Part shown: positions 49,801 to 61,800 of the stretch, in pieces
Layout of the letters: each line of letters begins with the position of its first letter
Position numbering within the stretch: the first letter of the stretch is position 1
Assembly: GCF_032854445.1 (NCBI RefSeq)
Contig: NC_088300.1
Location: 1,488,001-1,552,000, forward strand
Origin: Liolophura sinensis
Lineage: Eukaryota > Mollusca > Polyplacophora > Chitonida > Chitonidae
Direction of reading: 5' to 3'
Length of the DNA: 64,000 nt
The notes under the pieces: generated by a model
Database searches by the model: none
Seen by the model: the letters and a program-made list of their open reading frames with translations, nothing else
What the model was told of the DNA's origin: nothing
Program-made: the position numbers and the translations under genes

Positions 49801-52800
49801 TGCAGTACAGTTCCCATGCTAACTTTAGTTTCTTAAACTATTAATCTCTACTGCCAAGATTTATTTGATTTATTTGATTGGTGTTTTATGCCGTACTCAT
49901 GAATATTTCACTTATACGACGGCACCCAGCATTATGGTGGGTGGAAACCGGGCACAGCCCAGGGAAAACCCACGACCACACGCAGACTGCTGGCAGACCT
50001 TCCCACGTACGGCCAGAAAGGAAGCCAGCATGAGCTGGACTTGAACTCACAGCGACCGCATTGGTGAGAGGCTCCTGGGTCATTACGCTGCTCTAGCGCG
50101 CTAACCAACTGAGCCACAGAGGCCCCCTACTGCCAAGAATTCGCACCTAACTTAGCTCTGTATCAAATATGACATATTTTTATCGACAAGAGCACGTTCG
50201 TGTATTTTTACTTTTTGCCAGGCGACTGTGACGTTGCTCTGGCTGGAGGAGTCAATCTGGTCATGTTACACATTTCCGGGGTGTACCTGAGTCAAGCACG
50301 GATGGCCTCCCGTGTTGGTCAGTGCCAAGCCTTCTCAGCAGATGCTGGACGGATACGTAAGAGGAGAAGGTTGTGGGGTTGTTGTACTGAAAAGATTGTC
50401 TGATGTAAGTTTTGTATTTCAAAGATAAAAATATCGGCTCTGATAAAGAATGCAATATTTGTTGAACCCTCACAAATAGATAAGAGCTTCCTGAGCCTCC
50501 TAGTAACGTATAAAATGTATACACCGAACAAAGGTGAGGCAAACAAGCATTAGTACCTCAGTAATTGTCACAGGCAAACAAGCATTAGTACCTCAGTAAA
50601 TGTCACAGGCAAACCAGCATTAGTACCTCAGTAATTGTCACAGGCAAACAAGCATTAGTACCTCAGTAATTGTCACAGGCAAACCAGCATTAGTACCTTA
50701 GTAATTGCCACATTTAAACGAGCATTAGTACCTCAATAATTGTCACAGGCAAACAAGAATTAGTACCTCGGTAATTGTCATTGGGAAACCAACATTAGTA
50801 CAACAGTAATTGTCACTGGGAAACCAGCATTAGTACCTCAGTAATTGTCACAGGCAAACAAGCATTAGTACCTCAATAATTGTCACTGGTAAACCAGCAT
50901 TAGTACCTCAGTAATTGTCACAGGCAAACAAGCATTAGTTCCTCAGTAATTGTCACAGGCAAACAAGCATTAGAACCTCAGTAATTGTCACAGGCAAACA
51001 ATCATTACAACCTCAGTAATTGTCACAGGCAAACAAGCATTAGAACCTCAGTAATTGTCACAGGCAAACAATCATTACAACCTCAGTAATTGTCACAGGC
51101 AAACAAGCGTTAGTACCTCAGTAATTGTCACAGGCAAACAAGCATTAGTACCTCAGTAATTGTCACAGGCAAACAAGCATTAGTTCCTCAGTAATTGTCA
51201 CAGGCAAACCAGCATTAGTACCTCAGTAATTGTCACAGGCAAACAAGCATTAGTTCCGCAGTAATTGTCACAGACAAACAAGCGTTAGTACCTCAGAAAT
51301 TGTCACAGGCAAACAAGCATTAGTACCTCAGTAATTGTCAAAAGCAAACAAGCATTAGTTCCTCAGTAATTGTCACAGGCAAACAAGCATTAGTACCTCA
51401 GTAATTGTCACAGACAATAAAGCATTAGTACCTCAGTAATTGTCACAGGCATTCAAGCATTAGTACCTCAGTAATTGTCACAGGCAAACAAGCGTTAGTA
51501 CCTCAGTAATTGTCACAGACAAACAAGCGTTAGTACCTCAGTAATTGTCACAGGCAGCAAAACAAGCATTAGAACCTCAATAATTGTCACAGGCAAACAA
51601 GCAGTAGTACCTTAGTAATTGTCACAGGCAAACAAGCATTAGTACCTCAGTAATTGTCACTGGTAAACCAGCATTAGTAACTCAGTAATTGTCACTGGTA
51701 AACAAGCATTAGTACCTCAGTAATTGTCACAGGCAAACAAGCATTAGAACCTCAGTAATTGTCACAGGCAAACAATCATTAGAACTTCAGTAATTGTCAC
51801 AGACAAACAAGCGTTAGTACCTCAGTAATTGTCCCAGGCAAACAAGCATTAGTACCTCAGTAATTCTCACAGGCAAACAAGCATTAGTACCTCAGTAATT
51901 GTCACGGGCAAACAAGCAATAGTACCTCAGTAATTGTCACAGGCAAACAAGCTTTAGTACCTCAGTAATTGTCACAGGCAAACAAGCATTAGTTCCTCAG
52001 TAATTGGCACAGGCAAACCAGCATTAGTACCTCAGTAATTGTCACCGACAATAAAGCATTAGTACCTCAGTAATTGTCACCGACAATAAAGCATTAGTAC
52101 CTCCGTAATTGTTACGGACAATAAAGCATTAGTACCTCAGTAATTGTCACAGGCAAACAAGAATTAGTACACTCAGTAATTGTCACAGGCAAACAAGAAT
52201 TAGTACCTCGGTAATTGTCGTTGGGAAACCAGCATTAGTACCTCAGTAATTGTCACTGTTAAACCAGCATTAGTACCTCAGTAATTGTCACAGACAAACA
52301 AGCATTAGTACATCAGTAATTGTCACAGGAAGCCAGCATTAGTACCTCAGTAATTGTCCCAGGCAAACAAGCATTAGTACACCCAGTAATTGTGACAGGC
52401 AAACAATCAGTGCTCCAAAAAAAGAGCAGGAGAGAAAATCTACACAAAAGGGCATCAAGACTGCCACTGTCAAGTCTGCACCGCGAGGATCCAAAACATA
52501 AATAACAAAGTGAAATGTCTAATGTCTCGGCATGCTCTTACATCCTCTTGATTTGAATTAAGTCAGAATTAAAATATTTGAACAATGCTGTATAATTAAG
52601 ACGCACAACATAGAGAGTAACACAAGAGCAGCGACAACAGTGTGATATCTGGCAAATAGCCACACGTGACCGGTGAAATACCGCCTCTTGTTATTTTACC
52701 TCAGTTAGAGACATCTCCTAACACCACGTTTTTAGGAGAATTATGTCAGGCCACATAGCAGAGAAAACTATCTCAAAATACAGTTAATATTTGACATGGA

Positions 52801-55800
52801 ATAACCTTAATTCCATTCGAACAGTGAAATTTGATACTTTTGGTAAAACTACCTCAATCAGTTTTATCATTTACTTTAGTGTCAGTGATATATAGCAAAA
52901 TATTTTATCACATAATCAAAATTCACAGAAAATTGGGTTAGTGTGAGCTCACTGCCATCATGTCTTTGTCAGGCTTTGAAAAGCCGAGACAAAATCTGGG
53001 GCACGATCATCACTGAACAAACCAAGATGGCCACATGACACAGCCGATTACAGCTCCCTCTGGTGATCAACAGAAACAACTTCTAGAAGATATGTACAGC
53101 CGTCACAATATCGACAAATCTACAGTGCAGTACATTGAAGCACACGGTAAGATATCCTCTAATATGCATGAACCATCTCTCAGTGGAATTATCTCAAAAT
53201 AGGTAAAAGTTGAGTAACAGGGCCGAAACCACTTTATACGAATTTCATAATCCACCCATAACCCAGACACATTAAGTACCTGTTCTAGTAACTTCTCAAA
53301 CGCCAAGAGAAGTGCAATTTTTTTACCTAATTCTCCTTAAGCCATTGTGGTACGGGGCGTGTAAATTGTGACTATTTATGCATTTACATGAACAGTTAAA
53401 ATAAAACCCTGACTGAGGTAACATGACAAGAGGAAGTATTTCCCCGGTTACCTGTGACCATTCGCAATCTATCACACTGTCTCGGGAGCGGTGATGGGGA
53501 ACGAATTGGAAACAGCCCTAATTTTTTTTGATGAAACCTTCCAGATTTATCTTTTCCTCTTAGCTGTAGCAGGAATGAGGTCAGATATGTACTTCTTCAT
53601 TGTGCCATTATATAAAAATCTTGAACTGTTTCTGCACAGAAAAATAATCTCACCTTAACCGTACGCTTTTACTGACGTTCCAGGCACAGGTACCCCTGTA
53701 GGAGACCCTATAGAAGCGAACTGCCTCGGCAGATTTTTCGGACAAGATGGCAAGTCCCGACATATTGGTTCAGTGAAAACAAACATTGGACATCTGGAGG
53801 TCAGCGGCAGGAGCGGCGGGGCTCATTAAAGTGCTGCTCATGATGAAGCACGAGACCATAGTGCCATCACTGTTCAGCTCAAAGCTCAACCCAAAGATTG
53901 AGTTTGAAAAGTACCATCTCAAAGTGCCTACTGATTGCGTCCCATGGGAAGAGCTGCCCTCCGGAGGTAGGGCAGCTGGTGTTAACTCTTTTGGGTTTGG
54001 GGGGTCCAACTGCCACGCTTACGTCAAGCAGTATGTGAAAACTGATCCACCAGTACCGCCTAAACCACAGAAAAATGGGTACAGAATGATTGCTGTGTCA
54101 TCTAGAAGTTCGTCTGGTTTGAAGGCCAATATCCTCCACCTGAAAGACGCGGCTGAAAAAAATCCCCTAGACATGGATGCTCTGTCCTTTACGTCAACAT
54201 GTCGACGAGATCATCACGAATACCGTTTGGCTTTTCATGCCAGTGACCAGCAGGAGTTGATAGCTGAACTAGGTAAACACCGTGTCTTTGAAAAAGTTCA
54301 ACCAGCCAAAAAACTGCGCGTCATTTATGTGTTCTGTGGAATGGGGACTGTTTGGAAGGGAATGTGCATTGATCTCTTGGATAAAGAGCAGGTTTTCAGG
54401 GACCAGTTAGAAGAAATTGACACATTACTGAAAGAATTCAACTCTGTTTCTGTAATAAATGAACTCAGAAACCAAAGCAATATACACGACCCTGCTGTTG
54501 AGCCCCTGGTGCTTTTCGCTTGCCAGGTGGGACTGACGGCCGTGTGGCGCCACTGGGGAGTGGAGGCTGATGCTGTGATTGGTCAGTCTGTAGGGGAAGT
54601 GGCTGCCGCCCACGCCGCCGGGATTCTGTCCCTCAGGTCGGCAGTAGCTGTGATCTACCACAGAACTAAGCTACTCTTACAATCAGTTGGAGGCAAAATG
54701 CTGGTAATTGGGAAATGTCCTGTTGAAAAAGTGGAAGAACTTTGCCATGAGCAAGGCGGTGGCGTTAACGTCGCCGTGTACAACAGTCCTACAAGCTGCA
54801 CCGTTTCCGGTGACGACGAAGCGGTGACCTCTGTTCGGAAATGTCTCGAATCTTTGGATCAACCTGACATGATAATCACAGAGCTTTCTGTGAAAACAGC
54901 TTATCACTGCCACAAACAAAAACCCCTGGCAAATTCTCTCATCAAGGCCTTAAATGGACTGAAGGGACAAGACGCACAGCTCGACATCGTTTCTACAGTT
55001 ACTGGTCACTTGGCATCTTCAACAGATTTTAAAACAGCAGAATACTGGGTGAAAAATCTCACAGACCCTGTTAAATTTTATCAGGGTTTATTGAATGCAA
55101 CAGATGGTGACAAATTCAACGTATTTCTCGAAATAGGACCACGCCCGGTACTTCGAGCTCATTTCAACGACGTTTTTAGTATCGGATATAGCAATGGAAT
55201 GGTTGTATCCTCAATGGAGAAGATGTCAAACACTGAAACCATGGTAAGCAGCCTTGGGAAGCTTTTTAGCCATGGTGTGAATCCCAGGTGGGCTTCTGTT
55301 ATAGTGCAGGGTGTTACACAGCTGACTGTGGAACCCAAATACCAGTTTCAGAGAACGAAAGGTTTATTTGAATCTGAAAAATCTCTCTTAGAACGCCAGG
55401 GGCTGCCAACTGTGAATGGGAGACATCCGTATGTGAATCGAGTTTCCGGGAATCTTCTCACAATGGAAATCCGGATAAATGAAAATGACACGCCATTTGT
55501 TTACTCACATGTTGTCGGCGGAGCGGCATTTGTCCCGGGATCTTTGTTCGCTGATGTCGCCTTTGAATACGCAACAGAAATATTTGAAAATGTAGTGCAA
55601 GATGTACGAGTGTCTGTGCGCTTGTTGAAGCCTGTTGGTGTCATGAAGGGCCGTAGCCAGACATTAACTTTGATGACTGAAGCACAATCTTCACACAGCG
55701 CCAGCTTCAGGATTTTACACAAAAACTCTGCGTGTGTGTTTGGTGAAGTAGTCAAATCCGGAGATTCATTCGAGCCCAAGCCCTGGGACATAGCCGCTGT

Positions 55801-58800
55801 CCGCATGCGGTGTACATCTTCGATGGACAAAAACGAGATATATCACAGGTTGAGGCAGTTCGGATTTGCGTATGGCGAGCAACTTCAACTGATCACGAAG
55901 TGTGAAGCCAATTCCGTGGAGTGCTTAGCATGGCTAAGCGTCAGCGATCTCGTGAAAACACAGATGTGTAAAACTCATCTACATCCCTCCATTCTGGATG
56001 CTATCATGCAGTCTACCTGTGCAATTTACTTCAGTACCGAGTCTTACTGGGAAGACCGTATACCTTCCATTCTTGGCGAGATTAGCATCTACAGGAAGAT
56101 CACTGGGGACATGATGTGTTATAGTAAACAGATGAGTCAGTCCAATGGGCAATTTCATTTTAGGGTTCTTCTACTAACACCTGCTGGCCAGGTGATTGCA
56201 GAACTAAAAGACTTCGTTATACAGATTTTGAGCACCACAAAGACAACCGCAGAGGATCTGGAATACGAGCTCCAGTGGGTGCCAACTGAAATCTCTACAA
56301 AGCCTCCTGATAAAAGAGCAATTTTGTTCATTCACCGGAAGCGCAAACCGGACAAAATTCTGAGTAAGCTGTCTGACTCTATGAAGGTTATTTCAACAGA
56401 GTCCACCTCAGAGCTGATGATACAAATAGACAAAGTATCTGGTGTCGTATTCTATGCAGACCTGGGTGAAGAGACTGAAGACTGTCTGATGAGATCATCG
56501 ACAGTAATGTACGACAATCTCAGGGAAGTCATCTGCTTTCTGATCAACAGCGGGAGCGACATCCCAGTGTCCGTTGTGACGGTGAATACACAAATAGCAA
56601 AGGAAGTTTCCAGTGTTTCTCAGGTGAACCTGGATGGGTCACATCTATGGGGCATGATGAGATGTTTTGTAATAGAGGACAACAGAAAGGGACAGTTGAT
56701 TGATCTCCATGACTTCACCAGGGCTACCATAGACACTTTAACTAATTCTTTGAATCCACAGGCCTTTCAAGAATTTGATTTCAGAGAACTGATGATATGC
56801 GAAGGAAAACCCTTTAAGTATTTGGTGAAAGCTGCTCTACGTGTGATGCCAATCAGGGAGAAACTTGGCCGTCAAACCGAGACTAGTCAGCCTTTGGATG
56901 TTGTCAGTCATCGTAAGACACCGGATTGTCCATACGAATTTCGGTTGGAATATTCCAAACAGACAGCAGATACTTCATCAAAAGGAGAAACATTGTCGGT
57001 AAACGTGCAATTTGTGGTAATAACAAAACCTACCAGTTTTTACACCGATGAGTCGCAAACGAATTGGGACGAAGGGCAAAGACTGGTCTGTGTGGAGGCC
57101 CTTGGCACCACCAAAAGTACGTCAGAAACTGAGGACGTCATTGTCCTTTGTCCAACATTTGCCCGAACTGTTTTAACAGTTTCAAAAGCGAATACAGTAC
57201 CAAAGTCACTCATTAAAGACTATAAGCCTGGTGTGTTGATATGTTTGGCGATGATAGAAAACATGACCCAACCAATTCCCTCCGATTCTCACGTGGCCGT
57301 CATAACTGAACCGCAGTCCAGATGTTTTGGTCAGTTGGTGAAAGCTGTTTTAAACTATAAAGGATGCATGAGCGTGGGGATTTATGAAACACTAACACAT
57401 GGAAGTATCCCAAAAGACACATCGCACATGATTTTGTTTTCAAGGTGTCCAGCCGAATTCTTCAAAACAGAAGATACTGATCAGACAATAGAAATAATTG
57501 CCATTGAAGGCTTTGCAAGAGAAAGAACAGTAGGCATCCTACTTATGAAAAAGAGGATGTTTACTTCTCGATTAATTAGACTATCGGAAGTGCTACAGGC
57601 TGACAAGATTACGAAATGCTTGGAACAAATATCGACCATGCTGTCAACGGAATGGAGAGGATTAAACGAAATCTTGAGCACATTTGAAGAAAAACATCTT
57701 GAAATCTTCGTGTCGCACGTCATTCATGTTGCAGATCAGTCAGTGCCTTTGTGTGTTACTGAACGGACGCTTTTCCGAGGAAATGCGTCATATGTTATAG
57801 TGGGAGGCCTGACGGGCCTAGGCTGGTTGATTGTTCAGTTCATCGCAGAAATGGGCGGTGGTCTGATCGCTATTACGTCACGGAGGACACCAGACGCGGA
57901 CGCCCAGGAAAAGATGCGAAAACTAAGCCAGGAGACCAAAGCCAAAATTGAATTTCTACAGGCAGATGTGTGTGACTTGAGCTCTCTTGAAAACGCCTTC
58001 GTGATCCTACAGGCAAAGTACCCTGATCACGCAGTCAAGGGAATATTTCAAGGTGCTGGTGTGCTGAAGGATTCTCTGTTGCTCTATTCCACAGCCGAAG
58101 ATTTCGAAAAAGTTGCCTCGCCTAAAATCCAAGGTTCTTTAAATCTACATAAGCTGTGTATGAAACTTGGTCTAAAGTTGGACTACTTTATTTTACAATC
58201 TTCAGTCGCATCTGTTTTCGGAAATCCAGGCCAGACAAGCTATGGTGCAGCTAACAGTTTTCTCGACACACTCGCCAACTACCGTCGTCAAAAGGGTTTG
58301 AAAGCACAGTCTCTAAACTGGGGACCATTATGTGTAGGAATGGCTGTGAGGGACGAGTCCGTAGTCAGCAGCTGGAAAAGCGCAGGGTTTGAAGCCATGT
58401 GTGAAGAGGGCATTCGAAAATGCTTAACGCATGCATTGTTGTCCAGCAAAGTACAGATGTGCTTTGCTGATCTTAGCGTCAAAGTGGAAGGCACATCACA
58501 AGACATACGAGCGGTTTTGAATGGTTCTGCGCAAGGTGTATCTGGGTCACAATCCGAGAACGTAGATATTGACTTATCGTCAATCCAGAGAATGAATGAA
58601 GAGGACAGAAAACACTCTCTCTGGAAGTATGTCAAGGCTCTTGTGACCAGTATGATCCCAGTGTCGCCAGATCTACTTCAACATTCAACTCTTTTCTCTG
58701 AGGTAGGACTCAATTCAATGGTAGCCGTTTCCTTTACAAACAGAGTGAGGGCCGATACAGGAATCCATCTACCTGCTACTCGTCTACTCTCAGAAGACCT

Positions 58801-61800
58801 CAAGCTGATAGACATTCTGGCAGAAATCGACAATGCTTTGACGAAAAACAAGAGTTCCACCACTGATACAGAGAGGATGTCGTCCAAACTCTCACCACTG
58901 ATTTCACCGACACAAGGCCTTATCTATCAAATCCATCAGCAACGTTTTCGAAATGATGTCGATGTCCTAATTTGGACAGAATTGAACACCACATTGGTGC
59001 TTTCTAAGGAAAACATCAAAGCCGCCGTGTACAAAGTGGTCGAGAGAAATAAACCAATAAGAACGATATACAAGCAGAATGGAAATCGTGTAGAGCCTGT
59101 CCTGTTGGAAACATTTCAACTTCCGGATATTATAGAACTCCGCGGAGTTGATGAAGATATCACACAACAGTTTTCAAGCATACTGAAGCAACCTTTCGAC
59201 CTGAGCAAAGACCTGCCGTTCAGGATCATTTATAACCAGTCTAATATCTCCAGTTCTAAGATCAAGTTTATTTTCCATCCAATAAGCTTTGATCAAAGAG
59301 CAGTTCATCTGTTTATCAATGAGTTCAAAAGCGTTTTGCTCTCTGAAGATTTGCTGGAAGTAAAGGATATCGATATTCCACAGGAAATTTTCAAAATTCT
59401 AAACCCTCAGTTTACGAAACTTGAGAGATTCTGGGAGAAGCGCCTGAATCCGTCTAATGACTTGCCTCTTCTGTCATTGTCCACATCGCCGGAAGACCAC
59501 ATACCCCCTGGATCGGAGAAAACCATATCTCTTTATTGTCCAACAGATGTCGTCATCGACATTATCAAAATGTCAGAAAAGTTGAAAATCACAATGTTTC
59601 AGCTTTTAGTGAGTGCCCTTCATCTTCTGTGGCATGTGTTGACTGGAGAGGACAAAGTTGGACTTCTGATGGACATTGACACACGCCAGCATGTCCCAGC
59701 CCTGAAGAACGTCATGACTCACTGCGTGAACTACCTACCTGCTATTGGCTCCTTTGACCAAGACATTACAATTGAGAGTTTCTTACAGAGCAACTCAGCT
59801 GAGGTGAGGCAGTGTGTGGAGCATGGCCTCTATCCCGGGTTTTTGGTGCTGGAGAACACGTCAGAGGTGACGGCAGCCAACATCTGTAGACATAACGTGG
59901 TTATGGAGGAGCTCACCGATCAGAAGACCATGACACATGATAAGGTAAATATTGGAAAGACTGGTGCCGTAAGTACACATCACGAGACACGACTCCGGAT
60001 ATGGGCGAGTGAGAGACGTAAGGTTCTGCAATTGCAGTTAGATTATCACCCTGGTATTGTTACTCAAAGAGCAGCAGAAACGTTTCTCGCGGACTACCAA
60101 GAGGTCGTACATTTTGTCGTACACAGTCCAAAAACTCCAGTGAAGAACATTGCTCATGCAGTGTCGTTACATTCTGTGACAACACCATCAGCAACAGTGG
60201 ACTCGAAACTGTCCACTTTATCACACGGGATCTCGGAGTCGACGCAGGAAATCCTTTTCGGGGAAGAAAATACGGATGAAAACAACACGTTGAACGAAAA
60301 TGGATATTCTCTGGACAGCAGCCTTTCATTCCTTACTGTGGGTAAGCCATTTGTCAGAGTACTAAGGAACTAAAACAATTTTACAAATTCTTCTGTCATT
60401 GCAATTTTTAACAGTTTTAACCACAGTGGACTGTATTTTCATATCGAGCATGTGGTGAAGTAAATTTTATGATAATGTTAAGATCCGCAGCTATTAAGAT
60501 AAGAAGATAAATTAGTTAAAATGGTATTTAGCACTTGTGGATATTCTTTTGGCAAAATAGTATATTATTTTAGTGATTGGAGCATTTCCCTCATGAATGT
60601 TTATCAAATCTTTGATAAGAAAAGGTGATTTCATGAATTCATTCACTTTACTACTTATTTTAACGTCGTTCTCAAGAATGCTTTTACTCACATGGCAATA
60701 GTTAGGCTAATGTGTGCAGCAAATCGAGAAGATGTTATAACTATCAGCAAAACAGAAATCTGATAGCATTATACAGATTGTTACGTGGTGACTCGTTGTC
60801 TGATTGTCGTACGTAAGTAATTTTAAATGAGTATTAAGGATTGTATTTGTTCCGCAGGTTCCTCGTATGAGATGAAAATAGGTGACGGATGTTGTGCGTC
60901 ATCTTGGGAAGACGCTCTTCTGCGCATGACCCTGCTTAACGGAAGGCCGGGTTGCCTGGAGTGGGGCCTCGACGAGTCTGGATCTGTGGGGAAGATGGCC
61001 GTGTCCCAAATCAAGAGAGTCAGTCGTCGCTCTAAAGGAAGTGAGTTAGCAAGAAAACAATTTACCAAAAGTGTAATTTGCTAAACATTTTTAATAAGAA
61101 CCAAAAAAATAATTGCAATCTTTTATAAGTGAATATAGGCGATCTGCCATTCTCGATGTTTTGACATGTTGAGAATTTCAGGGACTCAGGGGCTCTTAAT
61201 TACACAACATTATTGGTGTGATTTGGAAGAGCAGAAATGAAATCTTTTGTAGTCACAGTGTGAGTGTTAATGACCGTGGACCTATGCATGTAACTATAAT
61301 AGCCGTAGCACTATACATCCTTTGATGTACGCAGTTACACAGATAACAGTTTAATTACAGTTTAACTATGGTAGCCATCGCATTATAAAGCCTTTGATGT
61401 ACGCAGTTACATAGATCTCAGTTAAATTACAGTTTAACCATGGTCGTCATCGCATTATAAAAGCCTTTGATGTACGCAGTTACACAGATCTCTGTTTAAT
61501 TACAGTTTAACCATGGTGGTCATCGCGTTATAAAGCCTTTGGTGTACGCTGTTACACTTCAATTAGGTCTCAGTTTAAGACCCAATCCAAGGGTAGTAAC
61601 GCTAATCAGTACATTCATTGGATGCCAGAAAGACGGCCTTATGGAAATGTGTGATTCTCAGGTGTCAAACTGTGGATTTTTCTTGGCTAAAGAGTTCACC
61701 CGTTTCCACAGACAAATATTACATATATAATATGATAATAAGAATTTACTACTCCTTGTGACAATAGTAAAAACTAAACCGTATAGCGGACTGGTGTCAA

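Noticed and set aside
50050-50126. tRNA gene
   Set aside because: The tRNA-like part is the head of a SINE with a target-site duplication; acceptor stem and clover-leaf were not convincing.
50528-52415. CRISPR-like regular repeats
   Set aside because: Units are contiguous without unique spacers and the context is an animal intron.
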